From assembly GCA_903921365.1 (NCBI GenBank), contig CAIXPS010000548.1, positions 1-53,126 of the forward strand: 53,126 nt of DNA, read 5' to 3'. The notes under the pieces are model-generated. The model was not told where the DNA came from and made no database searches. It worked only from the letters and a program-made list of their open reading frames with translations. Source of the DNA: an uncultured bacterium (lineage in GTDB: Bacteria; Chloroflexota; Anaerolineae; J036; Brachytrichaceae). Position numbers and translations under genes: made by a program. Positions 1 to 9,069 of the stretch are shown here, piece after piece (within the stretch, counting starts at the first letter, position 1; each line of letters begins with the position of its first letter).

Positions 1-4
1 GTTC

Positions 5-10
5 TACAAT
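5..10 (+). promoter_or_regulatory. Candidate -10 box of nurA (TACAAT)
   Basis: TACAAT lies 6 bases before the nurA ATG, the distance at which transcription would begin at or next to the start codon, giving a leaderless message. No ribosome-binding site is visible. The -35 region lies outside the window. Confidence 0.45.
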
Positions 11-16
11 AGCCAC

Positions 17-1258
17 ATGCCGGTTGATGTCATACAACTCATCCCCCAACTGCGCCAGATGGCTGTGCGATCTGCGGAAGGACGCAAGACGCGCGACCAG
101 CAGGTGACGCGCCTGCGTCGCATTTTTGCTCCGGATTTCGACGCCTCGGAAGCCTCGGCATTGGCGGGCGCAGTCGCAGCAGTCACGCAACTATCGACGG
201 TCAAGTGGGCCGGGGCGCGTTTCACCAGCAGTGAAGTCATTAATCAGTTCTATCCCACAGGCACAGAACCCGAGGACTATGCGCTCATCGCGACAGACGG
301 CTCGCAGATCATGCCAGACCGGCACAAAGCGGTGCAATACGCGGCCATCCAGGCGGCAGCGGCTGGGATCGTTTATGGCCATGCCGCCATGCCCGACCGG
401 CTGCCCGAGGCGCTGGCCGCGATAAAACGCAAACCGATTACATTTAAAGATGAGACGCAACTGTACGATGACGCGGGCGAACTGGTCTCGCCAGGCGAGA
501 TCAACACCGAGCGCGATCTGATGGAGATCGAGTTGCTGGCAACCCTGTGTGAAACTCTCCATGCGGCCGGCCTCAGACCCATCGCGGTAGCGGACGCCTC
601 CATCGTCCCGTTTGCGTTGCTAAACGAGCAGTTTGTGCGCAATAGCCCACGCCGGGCGGCTGAGCTGCTCGAACGGATCATCGGAGCGCTCAACCGCATG
701 CGAGCCTGTAAAGCAATTGTGGGTGGATACATCGACCGCCCCAACAGCAACGCGTTGACGCGCACCTGCGCGCTTGCGGACGCGCCGATCGAGGCGTTGA
801 CTGACAAACGCAGATTGAGCGACCTGTTGAAACGCAGCGACCAGAACATCCGTGGCATCAGCGACCGCTACCTGCTGGAACCCCTGCTGCAGCCCTCCAT
901 GCGCACAGCATTGTTCGAACCGACCTGGCTCGTCAACGGGCCGTCCTATCTGGGGCAGTCGGGCCATACGATGATGTGCTGCTATCTGAACGTTGGCTCT
1001 GCCCGTCCGGCGATTGTGCGCATCGAGATGCCAGAATGGTGCAGCGACGCGATTTCTGTGGGCAGCATGACCAAAGTGATGGAACGGCACGCCAACATGG
1101 GCGGGGGCTACCCGTTGATCCTCAAAGCGGCCCACGAAGAGGCCGTGCTCTCGCCCAGTGACGAACGCGCCATTGATCACATGATCGAACGGGGTATGAT
1201 CGAAGAGGGTATTCTTGCAATGCCATCGTTCAAACAGGAAGCGAAAGATAAACGCTAG
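17..1258 (+). CDS. nurA: NurA-domain 5'-3' nuclease
   Basis: 413 residues. NurA is the Mn-dependent nuclease partner of the HerA hexameric translocase; together they process DNA ends. The family's metal-binding aspartate motif is visible as TDGSQIMPDRH with D94 near residues 93-103, and the C-terminal half carries the expected DRYLLEPLL and GGGYP segments before a final helical tail. It is the first gene of a tight run: 13 bases separate it from the next gene, and herA follows that, which strongly supports the call. The start is the first ATG, 6 bases after a TACAAT box, with no Shine-Dalgarno sequence, so it may be translated from a leaderless transcript. Family assignment is by motif and neighbourhood. 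Confidence 0.88.
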   Translation: MPVDVIQLIPQLRQMAVRSAEGRKTRDQQVTRLRRIFAPDFDASEASALAGAVAAVTQLSTVKWAGARFTSSEVINQFYPTGTEPEDYALIATDGSQIMPDRHKAVQYAAIQAAAAGIVYGHAAMPDRLPEALAAIKRKPITFKDETQLYDDAGELVSPGEINTERDLMEIELLATLCETLHAAGLRPIAVADASIVPFALLNEQFVRNSPRRAAELLERIIGALNRMRACKAIVGGYIDRPNSNALTRTCALADAPIEALTDKRRLSDLLKRSDQNIRGISDRYLLEPLLQPSMRTALFEPTWLVNGPSYLGQSGHTMMCCYLNVGSARPAIVRIEMPEWCSDAISVGSMTKVMERHANMGGGYPLILKAAHEEAVLSPSDERAIDHMIERGMIEEGILAMPSFKQEAKDKR

Positions 1259-1271
1259 AGGTATTCGATAA

Positions 1272-1922
1272 ATGATTGTCGGCAAAGTGTTACACGCCAA
1301 TATGCGCGCGTTCGTATTCGGCACGCGCATCCCTGAGAGCGACGTGCCAACTTTCGGCGCACTGGTGCGCACGCGCAACCCGTATCGCCAGACGACCATC
1401 TATGGCCTTATTTATGACATCGCCATCAAGGATGATGAGCGCGGCATGGTCAAACTCCTGTCAGTGGCTGATAACGCGCGCGAGGAGGATATCGAGTGGC
1501 TGCGCAGCCAGTTGATCCCGCTGGAGGTCAGCGTTCTGTGCGTGGGCTATCAGTCGCAGGACGACCAGCCCATTCGACACGGCCTGCCACCGCAACCGCC
1601 GATTGCGCTTCACGGCATTGAGTGCAGTGAGGATGCGGAGGTTGTCCGATTTACGGAACAATTGGACTTCTTCCGCCTGGTGCTGGAATCACAGGAGGCG
1701 CCAGTGGATGAGCTGCTCGCGGCGACGATACGCATGGCGACAGCGGCGCGCGCCCAGGGACAACAGAAGACGTTCGCGTTGGCGTGCGGACGCGAACTCG
1801 CGCGACTGCTGGCCTATGACGGATCACGCCTGGAAGGAGTGCTGCGGCGTCTTCGCTACGATTTGCCATCGATGGCCCGCTCCCCCCGCCAAGCCGCCCC
1901 TCCCTCAGGGCGGGAGAGTTAG
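1272..1922 (+). CDS. Probable HAS-barrel-type protein between nurA and herA
   Basis: 216 residues, no well-known family recognised with certainty. The first 60 residues (IVGKVLHANMRAF, then GALVRTRN and IYGLIYDIAI) read like the small beta-barrel at the N-terminus of HerA and ATP synthase subunits (HAS barrel). Residues about 120-200 are predicted helical. Lying between nurA and herA with 13- and 17-base gaps, it is probably a third component or adaptor of the same complex (inference). The last 15 or so residues (SPRQAAPPSGRES) are encoded by a G/C-rich low-complexity stretch at 1879-1926 that looks unlike the rest of the gene and may be a short insertion that altered the C-terminus. Confidence 0.6.
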   Translation: MIVGKVLHANMRAFVFGTRIPESDVPTFGALVRTRNPYRQTTIYGLIYDIAIKDDERGMVKLLSVADNAREEDIEWLRSQLIPLEVSVLCVGYQSQDDQPIRHGLPPQPPIALHGIECSEDAEVVRFTEQLDFFRLVLESQEAPVDELLAATIRMATAARAQGQQKTFALACGRELARLLAYDGSRLEGVLRRLRYDLPSMARSPRQAAPPSGRES

Positions 1923-1939
1923 AGGGGGATGAGACACCT

Positions 1940-3628
1940 ATGACAGAAAATCTGCTTTCCGACTTGAATCCACTTGTCCCGCTTGATCGCGCGCGCCTGT
2001 TTGGCAGTCGCGACCGGCTCGGCATTGTCGTAAGTGGTTCGCTGAACGACGGGCTTGACATCAAGATCGACCGCGACACGATCATCGAAGGGCTGGCAGT
2101 GGGCAGCTATGTCACAATTGACGGCCAGACCAGCCGGCGATTCTTCGGGTTGGTCACAGACATCCGCCTGGATGCCGCCGATGCCAATATGCAGAAGATG
2201 CCGCCGATCCTCGATGACTTCGTGACACAGATCTATCGTGGCACCTCGGTCTACGGCGTATTGCACGTGAAACCAATGCTGGTGCTGGAAGAAGGCGCTA
2301 AAGAACCCAAACCGATCAGAACCGTTCCGGCGCACTTCACGACCGCCTACCGAGCAACACCGGAAGAGGTGAAGGAGATTTTCGCCGATGAGGGTGAAGG
2401 CAGCTACCAGATCGGCGCTTCCGTCGATGATGAGAACATCAAAATCAACCTGAATCTCGAACGATTCGTGGAACGGTCGAGTGCAGTGTTCGGGCGCAGC
2501 GGCACGGGCAAAACGTTCCTCACCCTGCCCCTGCTCGCAAGTGTGATCAAGCACGATATCGCCTCGGTGCTGATCTTCGACATGCACAACGATTACGGAT
2601 ACACCCTCAAGGGCGACAAGTCGAAGACTTTCAAGGGATTGAAACAACTCTCGGCCATCGGCTCGCGGGTCAAGGTTGTCACACTGGACGAGGAGTCGTC
2701 TCTCGCGCGCAAGGCTCATTTTGAATATGCGTTGCACATCGGTTACGATCAGATCGAGCCAGAAGATCTGGAAATGCTGCAAAGCGTGCTCAGCCTCTCC
2801 GACGTGCAGGTCAATGCGCTCTACGCCCTCAGCCGCAAGTTCCCCGGCGACTGGGTGAGCAAGCTCATGAAGGACGACGACGACGACGACATCACCAGCA
2901 TGATTGAGGGCAATAAGATATCGGAAGGCACTTATTACGCCATCCAGCGCAAACTCAAGCGCCTGCTGAAGTTCGGTTTTATCCGTGAGAAGACGACCGA
3001 GAACTTCGTTAATCGTATTGTGGCGTCTCTCACCAAAGGCGACAATATTGTGGTTGAGTTCGGGCGCTACGGCAATGACTTGCCCGCCTATGTTTTTGTC
3101 GCCAACTTCATCACGCGGCGCATCCACGAGAAATATGTCGCGATGAAAGAAGCGGCCGAGGGCGGTGGCGTCGAACCGCGCAAGCTGGTCATCGCCGTCG
3201 AAGAGGCTCACAAGTTCCTTGACCCAAGCGTCGCCGGGCTGACGATCTTCGGCACCATCGCCCGCGAGTTGCGCAAGTACAACGTCACACTCCTGATCGT
3301 TGACCAGCGCCCCAGCCAGATCGACGCCGAGGTCATGTCGCAGATTGGCACGCGGATTACGTGCGCACTGAGCGACGAGAAAGACATCAGCGCCGTTTTC
3401 ACCGGCATGAGCGGGACGCAACAACTGCGCAGTGTGCTGGCGTCACTGGACAGCAAACAGCAGGCGCTGATCATGGGTCATGCGGTGCCGATGCCAGTGG
3501 TCGTGAAGACAAAGGAATATGGCCAGGCAGTCTACGAGGAATATGCGGGGTCAGCAACGACTACGGCTGACAAACATGCGATCAACCAGCGCCGATTGGG
3601 GCGCGCTGACGATGACGGTTTGATCTAG
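1940..3628 (+). CDS. herA: HerA-type hexameric DNA translocase ATPase
   Basis: 562 residues. HerA pumps duplex DNA and drives NurA. The N-terminal 150 or so residues form the HAS-barrel region. The FtsK/HerA ATPase core follows, with Walker A GRSGTGKT at 185-192, Walker B VLIFDMH around 209-216, a second conserved acidic strand VIAVEEAHKF around 417-426, and the DQRPSQID segment around 455-462 that carries the arginine finger in this family. An acidic run (six Asp) sits near residue 316. The start has a G-rich Shine-Dalgarno (GAGGGGGAT) upstream. The gene is co-directional with nurA and the HAS-barrel protein, and the ECF ATPase starts 9 bases after its stop. A very long antisense reading frame over this gene is a coding shadow. 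Confidence 0.92.
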   Translation: MTENLLSDLNPLVPLDRARLFGSRDRLGIVVSGSLNDGLDIKIDRDTIIEGLAVGSYVTIDGQTSRRFFGLVTDIRLDAADANMQKMPPILDDFVTQIYRGTSVYGVLHVKPMLVLEEGAKEPKPIRTVPAHFTTAYRATPEEVKEIFADEGEGSYQIGASVDDENIKINLNLERFVERSSAVFGRSGTGKTFLTLPLLASVIKHDIASVLIFDMHNDYGYTLKGDKSKTFKGLKQLSAIGSRVKVVTLDEESSLARKAHFEYALHIGYDQIEPEDLEMLQSVLSLSDVQVNALYALSRKFPGDWVSKLMKDDDDDDITSMIEGNKISEGTYYAIQRKLKRLLKFGFIREKTTENFVNRIVASLTKGDNIVVEFGRYGNDLPAYVFVANFITRRIHEKYVAMKEAAEGGGVEPRKLVIAVEEAHKFLDPSVAGLTIFGTIARELRKYNVTLLIVDQRPSQIDAEVMSQIGTRITCALSDEKDISAVFTGMSGTQQLRSVLASLDSKQQALIMGHAVPMPVVVKTKEYGQAVYEEYAGSATTTADKHAINQRRLGRADDDGLI

Positions 3629-3637
3629 GCCGGAATA

Positions 3638-5302
3638 ATGACCATTCGCGTCACGAACCTGTCGTACCACTATCGCAACCAACGCGAACGCACACTCGAC
3701 GGACTATCGACGGAGTTCAAGCCGGGCGAGGTCACACTGATCGCGGGCGCGAGCGGGTGCGGTAAAACAACGTTGATCCGCTGCATCAACGGTCTGATCC
3801 CGCGCAGCTACACCGGGGGTGAACTGTCTGGCGCGATCGAGTTATTCGGGCAAGACACTGCCGCCCTGACGCTTGCGACCATCTCACAAATCATAGGCAC
3901 TGTGCTGCAAGACCCTGAGAAACAGATCGTGGCATCCGATGTGACCAGCGAGATTGCATTCGGGCTGGAAAACCTGGGGTTGCCACGGGATGAAATCAGA
4001 GAACGCATCGCTCATACCGCGGAACTACTGCACATCAGCAACCTGCTCACGCGCGAGACGTTTCTACTCAGCGGCGGTGAAAAGCAGAAAGTCGCCCTGG
4101 CCGGCGTATTAGCGATGCGCCCAAGGGCAGTGTTGCTGGACGAGCCGCTTGCATCGCTAGACCCAGCCTCTGGCCGCGAGGCATTAGCCTTGATGCGCCA
4201 TTTAGCTGACGCTGGCATTGCGGTTGTCATCATCGAACATCGCATCGAGGATGTGCTGGCAATTCACCCGGAGCACTGCGTCTACATGAGCGCCGGTCGC
4301 ATCACTTATGATGGCGATGCCGCAGGTCTGCTGCAATCCGTGGACTGGCGCGAGATTAAATTGCCGGCGTCAGTCGTCATGCAACGCGTCCGAGCCGCGG
4401 GCATGGCGGTCCCTCATAGGGCGCGCAGCAAATCGCCAGAACAAGTGGGCAGCAAATCGATCATCGAATACCGTCAGGTGGGGTTTGGCTACGCCGATGG
4501 CCCCGAGGTGTTGCACGACATCAACTGCGCCATACGACGCGGCGAGATCATCGCGCTGATCGGGCCAAACGGCGCAGGAAAATCAACGTTGCTCAAACAT
4601 GCCATCGGCCTGAATCGCCCTGTGCGCGGCCAGGTGCTGGTCGATGGGGTAGACAGCGCCGCACTGACAGTCGCACAGCTTGCGCGCGCGGTCGGGTTCG
4701 TATTTCAAAGCCCCAGCCATATGCTGTTTGCGCCTACTGTGCGGGAAGAACTGGCCTTTGGCCCGCGCAACATCGGACTCGACGCGGAGACCATCGCGCT
4801 GAACACGGATAACGCGCTTGCCACGGTCGCGTTGACCGGCACAGAGGACCAACCTCCGCTTGCGCTCAGCTTTGGACAGCAGAAGCGCATCAGCATCGCG
4901 AGCATCCTGACGATGAACCCGCGCATAGTGATCATGGACGAACCCACTGCCGGCCAGGACTATGCCAACTACACCCACTTCATGGATGATATCGTCAGTC
5001 ACATGCGGACAGACGCCGAAAGCGCCAACGCAAAGCCGGGATTCGAGGCACTGGCGTTCATTACGCACGACCTCGATCTTGCCATCACCTACGCGAACCG
5101 GATTATGCTCGTTGCGGATGGCCGTATCGTGGCCGACGGCACGCCCGAAGAGGTATTGCTGGATACAGCCAGGCTGGAGCGATGCCGTATTCATCCGACA
5201 TCGCTGCTTGAGGCCAATCTGGCAGCATTGAATAAAACCACTCCCAGCGGGATGCAAAGCCATCGATTCATGTCTGCTGCGGAACTTGCATTCCTGGCAT
5301 AA
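3638..5302 (+). CDS. ECF transporter ATPase, two fused ATP-binding domains (EcfA-EcfA)
   Basis: 554 residues with two complete ABC ATPase modules in one chain. Module 1: Walker A GASGCGKT at 37-44, signature LSGGEKQK from 144, Walker B LLDEP with D168-E169. Module 2: Walker A GPNGAGKS at 309-316, signature LSFGQQKR from 410 (Phe in place of the usual Gly), Walker B IMDEP with D434-E435. Energy-coupling-factor importers for vitamins and metals use two such ATPases; the fused form is known from YkoD-like systems. EcfT follows after 15 bases. No S component (substrate-specific membrane protein) is adjacent, so the substrate cannot be named. It starts 9 bases after herA and may be read through from that operon. 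Confidence 0.9.
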   Translation: MTIRVTNLSYHYRNQRERTLDGLSTEFKPGEVTLIAGASGCGKTTLIRCINGLIPRSYTGGELSGAIELFGQDTAALTLATISQIIGTVLQDPEKQIVASDVTSEIAFGLENLGLPRDEIRERIAHTAELLHISNLLTRETFLLSGGEKQKVALAGVLAMRPRAVLLDEPLASLDPASGREALALMRHLADAGIAVVIIEHRIEDVLAIHPEHCVYMSAGRITYDGDAAGLLQSVDWREIKLPASVVMQRVRAAGMAVPHRARSKSPEQVGSKSIIEYRQVGFGYADGPEVLHDINCAIRRGEIIALIGPNGAGKSTLLKHAIGLNRPVRGQVLVDGVDSAALTVAQLARAVGFVFQSPSHMLFAPTVREELAFGPRNIGLDAETIALNTDNALATVALTGTEDQPPLALSFGQQKRISIASILTMNPRIVIMDEPTAGQDYANYTHFMDDIVSHMRTDAESANAKPGFEALAFITHDLDLAITYANRIMLVADGRIVADGTPEEVLLDTARLERCRIHPTSLLEANLAALNKTTPSGMQSHRFMSAAELAFLA

Positions 5303-5317
5303 ACGCACATATCACCC

Positions 5318-6163
5318 ATGCTTGTCACCTGGAAATACCGACCTCGCAATACGCTGATGCAACGGCTGGACCCGCGCGCGCGTTTGATCTTCTTTCTGTG
5401 CTACCTGTTGAGCGTTTTCATGTTCTGGGATGTGCGCGTGCTGTCAGGATTCCTGGTCATTACACTCCTGACGGTTCTATCTGCCAAACTGTCGTGGAAA
5501 GATACCCGGCAGACCTGGTTGCTCCTGGGAAGCTTTACGACCTTCTACGCGTTGATCACATTCATCACAGGGCGCGCAGGGAACAACCTGTATCAAACCG
5601 AACATATCATTGCGGTATTGCAGGCGCCATTTGTCGTCCTCGGTTGGCAGCCGACAGTCGCCATCAGCATCGAGCAGGTGTTCCTTGCACTCAGCCAGTT
5701 TTCCCGCGTATCGAGCATCGCGGCAATCACGCTTCTGATCCCCTATACCTTTGATCCTGCGATGTATGGCGTTACCTTTCGCCAGTTAGGCCTGCCGGAC
5801 AAGCTGGCATTTGCGCTGGACCTGACGATGCGGTTTGTGCCGAGTCTGGGTCGCGATTTTGCGATGACGATGGATGCCCAAAAGGCGCGCGGGTACGAAA
5901 TGGAACGGCGTTCAGGCGGCCTGCTGGGTCAGGTGCGCAAGCTGACGCCGTTATTAGTGCCAGTCGTGATACACAGCATCATCAGCGGCGAGGAGATCAC
6001 AGACGCAATGGACTTGCGAGCATTTGGCACACAACCGCGCACTTGGTTGCGCCGGTTGAGCTATGCCCGGCGGGACTACATCGTCATCGCGGTAAGCCTC
6101 ATCCTGCTTGCAACCTCGGTCGCTGCGAATTTGTCAGGACTGGGTCGTTTCTGGGCGCCTTGA
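5318..6163 (+). CDS. ECF transporter transmembrane component EcfT
   Basis: 281 residues, the membrane scaffold that couples the ECF ATPases to an S component. Hydrophobic segments occur near residues 24-45, 47-65, 70-90, 130-150 and 245-268. The two coupling-helix motifs of the family are visible: ARG at 190-192 (QKARGYEMER) and the second, related DLRAFG at 232-237. It lies 15 bases after the fused ATPase, confirming that pair. Like CbiQ/EcfT proteins it ends with a hydrophobic helix near the C-terminus. No S component is found nearby, so this is probably a shared (group II) module or its S gene lies elsewhere. Confidence 0.9.
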   Translation: MLVTWKYRPRNTLMQRLDPRARLIFFLCYLLSVFMFWDVRVLSGFLVITLLTVLSAKLSWKDTRQTWLLLGSFTTFYALITFITGRAGNNLYQTEHIIAVLQAPFVVLGWQPTVAISIEQVFLALSQFSRVSSIAAITLLIPYTFDPAMYGVTFRQLGLPDKLAFALDLTMRFVPSLGRDFAMTMDAQKARGYEMERRSGGLLGQVRKLTPLLVPVVIHSIISGEEITDAMDLRAFGTQPRTWLRRLSYARRDYIVIAVSLILLATSVAANLSGLGRFWAP

Positions 6164-6189
6164 AAACGGTGTGCTCGACGCCCAGAGAC

Positions 6190-6945
6190 TCAATGCAATA
6201 TCTGGTTCAGGAATACCCGGGTGCGCTCTTCGCGGGGACTAGCAAAGAAATCATTCGGAGTGCCCCGTTCCACAATCACGCCTTTGTCCATAAAAACGAT
6301 CTCGTCAGCCGCGTTACGGGCAAAACCCATCTCATGCGTCACAACAACCATCGTCATGCCTTCTTTCGCAAGTTCCAACATGACATCCAGCACCTCTTTG
6401 ATCATCTCAGGGTCGAGGGCTGACGTAGGCTCGTCAAACAGCATCACTTTCGGATTCATCGCCAGCGCGCGCGCGATGGCCACCCGCTGCTGCTGACCGC
6501 CCGAGAGTTGACCAGGGTAGAAGTTCGCTTTCTCTGGCATCCCTACCCGTTCAAGTTGCTTCTGCCCCATCTGCGCCGCCTCTTCCGGGTTGCGCTTCCG
6601 CACTACCCGCTGCGCCAGCATGATGTTCTCAATCGCCGTGAGGTGTGGAAACAAGTTGAACTGCTGGAACACCATCCCGACCTCTGCGCGGATGGCGTTG
6701 ATATCTTTGTGGTTGTGGGTCAAATGAATCCCATCCACCCAGATTTCCCCGCTGGTCGGCACTTCCAGGTGATTGATACAGCGCAGCACCGTTGACTTGC
6801 CAGACCCGCTGGGCCCAATGATGACGACTACTTTGCCCTGCTCCACTTCAAGGTCCACACCATTGACGGCGTCGACCCGGCCAAAGGACTTGACCAGGTT
6901 CTTTATCGCGACCATAGGTTGTTTTGAATCAGACACCGCGGCCAT
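6190..6945 (-). CDS. Polar amino-acid ABC transporter, ATP-binding protein (GlnQ type)
   Basis: 251 residues, full length for a GlnQ/HisP ATPase. Walker [10 protein letters not shown] at 44-52, Q-loop [10 protein letters not shown] near 94, signature LSGGQQQRV from 147, Walker B VMLFDEP at 167-173, and the switch histidine in VVTHEMGFA. The QFNLFPHLT and VTHEMGFAR segments are typical of the polar amino-acid family. It is the last gene of a minus-strand operon ordered binding protein, permease, ATPase; its start overlaps the permease end by 17 bases, suggesting translational coupling. Substrate within the amino-acid class cannot be read from the ATPase. Confidence 0.95.
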   Translation of the reverse strand: MAAVSDSKQPMVAIKNLVKSFGRVDAVNGVDLEVEQGKVVVIIGPSGSGKSTVLRCINHLEVPTSGEIWVDGIHLTHNHKDINAIRAEVGMVFQQFNLFPHLTAIENIMLAQRVVRKRNPEEAAQMGQKQLERVGMPEKANFYPGQLSGGQQQRVAIARALAMNPKVMLFDEPTSALDPEMIKEVLDVMLELAKEGMTMVVVTHEMGFARNAADEIVFMDKGVIVERGTPNDFFASPREERTRVFLNQILH

Positions 6946-7807
6946 TTTTGCTCATCCTATTCTCAATCCATTTGACGCCCAGTGAAAGCAGGATCGTCAT
7001 GGTGAGATAAACAAACGCCAATGTGTTGTAGGTTTCAGGATAGCGAAACGATGCAGACACATACAGGCGCGCTTCCTGGGTGATGTCTCGGACGCCCAGA
7101 ACGGAAACCAGCGAAGAATCCTTCAGCATGGCGATGAAGTCATTGCCGAGTGGCGGCAGTATCCTCCGGATCGCTTGCGGCAGAATGATGTAACGCATCG
7201 CTTGAAAATAGCTCATCCCCAGCGAACGCGCCGCTTCCATCTGGCCGCGCCCGATCGACTCGATACCGGCGCGAAACGTCTCAGCCTCGAACCCGCCATA
7301 GGCAAGCGCGAGAGCCACCATGGCGCGTGCCAGTAGCGAAACGTCCTGCGTTGTCGATGTCACCATGAAGTTATCCGGGCCGAGGGCAGGGATCAGCGAT
7401 TTGCCAATGGCGTTCAACAGGGTAAAGAAAGCGGGTGTGACCACAAACGCGACATAGAATATCTGCACCAGTATCGGCAGGCCGCGGATCACCTGGACGT
7501 ACAGGGTGGCGAGGTTGAAAATGATGCGGTTCTTCGATACACGACCCAGTCCAGCAATCAGTCCCAGGATGATGGCAGTAGTAAATGCCGTCAGTGTCAC
7601 GAAGATCGTAGTGGAAATGCCGCCCACCAGTCTGCCCAGAATCGCTGTGTAGAGTTCATTTGTAAGGAACTGATACAGCAGGATCACCCCGGCAAACAGG
7701 AGCAACAATAGCCACCACGGCAATTGCGCCAACCATTGCACAAACTCGGCCTGGGTTGAGGATCGTTTGGACTGAATTGGAGATGCAGCCATGTTTGTCA
7801 CACCCAT
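6929..7807 (-). CDS. Polar amino-acid ABC transporter, permease (His/Glu/Gln/Arg type)
   Basis: 292 residues. The permease that lets the amino acid through the membrane. Hydrophobic segments begin near residue 32 and continue through five or six helices. The conserved EAA-type coupling loop is clear: [18 protein letters not shown], followed by [13 protein letters not shown], both hallmarks of this family. The start is uncertain: ATG at 7807 or the in-frame ATG at 7792; neither has a convincing ribosome-binding site. A 10-bp hairpin lies just upstream, between this gene and the binding-protein gene. Confidence 0.93.
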   Translation of the reverse strand: MGVTNMAASPIQSKRSSTQAEFVQWLAQLPWWLLLLLFAGVILLYQFLTNELYTAILGRLVGGISTTIFVTLTAFTTAIILGLIAGLGRVSKNRIIFNLATLYVQVIRGLPILVQIFYVAFVVTPAFFTLLNAIGKSLIPALGPDNFMVTSTTQDVSLLARAMVALALAYGGFEAETFRAGIESIGRGQMEAARSLGMSYFQAMRYIILPQAIRRILPPLGNDFIAMLKDSSLVSVLGVRDITQEARLYVSASFRYPETYNTLAFVYLTMTILLSLGVKWIENRMSKNGRGV

Positions 7808-7813
7808 GTGTAA

Positions 7814-7842
7814 CCCCGCAAGGCAGCTTAAACCTTGCGGGG
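7814..7842. terminator. Intercistronic stem-loop between binding protein and permease
   Basis: A perfect 10-bp stem, CCCCGCAAGG (7814-7823) and CCTTGCGGGG (7833-7842), encloses a 9-base loop. It has no T-run on the minus strand, so it is more likely an mRNA-stabilising or partial attenuating hairpin than a full terminator. In importer operons of this order such a hairpin commonly allows more binding protein than permease to be made (inference). Confidence 0.6.
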
Positions 7843-7909
7843 CTACTCAAATGTCTCGACCGCGCCGAGTCACGCATTAGACGACGGACGCGGTTATATA
7901 ACTCGAAAA

Positions 7910-8920
7910 TTACTTAGAGGGCGTCGCCGTTGGCGCAGCGGTTGGGCCGGGCTTAACTGCATCGTAAGTCAACTTAAAGTCAGGGCCAAACCATTTCGCG
8001 TTGATCTTGTCCAACGTCCCATCGGCCTTGATTGCCTTAATCGCCGCATTGAACGGCGCCACCAGGTCTGAACCCTTGGGGAAGACAAAGCCAAGTTGCT
8101 GCCCCACGAGTTTGCCTTCCAGCAGACCGACTTTGTCCGCGTTCACACCGACATAGCCCTGCCCGGCAGTGTCATCGATAACCACGGCATCAGCATCTTT
8201 CGAGATCAATGCCTGAACAGCATCGCCAAAGGTGTCGAATGCGGTTACGCGTGATTCACCAACGAGTTTAACGGCTTCGTCGTAGTTGGTGGTGCCTTTC
8301 TGGGTTGAGACCTTGAACTTACCATTCTTCAACTCATCAACCGTCTTAAAGCGATCCTCACCCTTGCGAATCAGAATGCGCTGATCGACGGCAATGTAAC
8401 CATCGGAGAAGTCAACCACTTTGGCGCGGTCATCGGTAATCGTGATGCCATCCGCTGCCAGGTTGAACTGACCTCCAGCCACGGCGGCGATCATGTTGTC
8501 CCACGCGATCTCTTTGAACGCCAGTTTGCAGTTCAGGCGCTTGCAAAGCTCGGCAAGGGAATCGTAGTCCCAGCCTTCGGCTTTGCCATTGTCAAGACGG
8601 ACATAGTTGAATGGCAAATAGGCGTTCTCAATCGCAACTGTCAGTTCCCGGCCTTTCAGATCAGGCAAGCCTGCCGGAGTTGCAGTCGGCGCAGTTGTGG
8701 CCGTAGCGACTGGCGCAGAGGTAGCGGTTGGCTTGGGGGCCTCAGTCGCCTTGGGCGCTTCGGTTGGTTTTGGCGCATCTGTCGGTTTGGGCGCTGTTGT
8801 CGGAGCAGCAGCCTGGGTGGGAGCAGGCGCTGATGTGGCAGTTGGTGCAGCCGGCGCGGCGCACGCAACCAGAACAGTTCCTGCAAGCAGCAGAAAACTT
8901 AGAAAACGTAACTGTTTCAT
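7910..8920 (-). CDS. Amino-acid ABC transporter substrate-binding lipoprotein
   Basis: 336 residues. It begins with a lipoprotein signal (MKQLRFLSFLLLAGTVLVAC) with the acylated Cys at 20, then a Pro/Thr/Ala-rich linker of about 75 residues with repeated APKPTEAPK-like units, then a family 3 solute-binding domain: LTVAIENAYLPFNYV, EGWDYDSLAELCKRLN, AADGITITDDRAKVVDFSDGY and a C-terminal AIKADGTLDKINAKWFG. The ATG at 8920 is chosen over one 39 bases further upstream because a strong GAGGAGGAGA ribosome-binding site lies 8-10 bases before it. First gene of the importer operon; the linker tethers the domain away from the membrane of a single-membrane or unusual envelope. Confidence 0.93.
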   Translation of the reverse strand: MKQLRFLSFLLLAGTVLVACAAPAAPTATSAPAPTQAAAPTTAPKPTDAPKPTEAPKATEAPKPTATSAPVATATTAPTATPAGLPDLKGRELTVAIENAYLPFNYVRLDNGKAEGWDYDSLAELCKRLNCKLAFKEIAWDNMIAAVAGGQFNLAADGITITDDRAKVVDFSDGYIAVDQRILIRKGEDRFKTVDELKNGKFKVSTQKGTTNYDEAVKLVGESRVTAFDTFGDAVQALISKDADAVVIDDTAGQGYVGVNADKVGLLEGKLVGQQLGFVFPKGSDLVAPFNAAIKAIKADGTLDKINAKWFGPDFKLTYDAVKPGPTAAPTATPSK

Positions 8921-8951
8921 GATGAAAGTCTCCTCCTCAGGATAATAAAAT

Positions 8952-8977
8952 AGGTGCACCGTTTTGACAGCGCACCT
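8952..8977. promoter_or_regulatory. Inverted repeat in the control region of the amino-acid importer
   Basis: AGGTGC (8952-8957) and GCACCT (8972-8977) face each other across 14 bases, and GGTGCACC at 8953-8960 is itself an 8-base palindrome. It lies 32-57 bases upstream of the binding-protein start, in the region between two diverging genes, so a repressor site or leader hairpin is possible. No regulator gene is adjacent. Confidence 0.3.
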
Positions 8978-8991
8978 GGCTTAGGCCGCAA

Positions 8992-9020
8992 TTGTACCGC
9001 AGTCATGCTTTTGCTATACT
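8992..9020 (+). promoter_or_regulatory. Promoter of the HAD-like gene (TTGTAC-N17-TATACT)
   Basis: TTGTAC at 8992-8997, a 17-base spacer and TATACT at 9015-9020, with TGC directly before the -10 box (extended -10). Transcription should start near 9027, about 43 bases before the chosen ATG at 9070. Confidence 0.6.
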
Positions 9021-9069
9021 CGTCCTGTGGCACGCGTGGCGCGGCTTCATGCGACAATCAACACACACT

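Noticed and set aside
1919-3424. A 501-codon open frame on the minus strand across herA.
   Set aside because: It lies entirely antisense to a gene with clear HerA motifs, shows no motif of its own and is biased by the herA codon pattern.
8697-8945. Plus-strand frame giving an Ala/Gly/Val-rich repeat protein.
   Set aside because: It is the antisense of the Pro/Thr/Ala-rich linker of the solute-binding lipoprotein.
8964-8969. TTGACA on the plus strand as a -35 box.
   Set aside because: No -10 box follows at 16-18 bases; the TTGTAC/TATACT pair further on is better.
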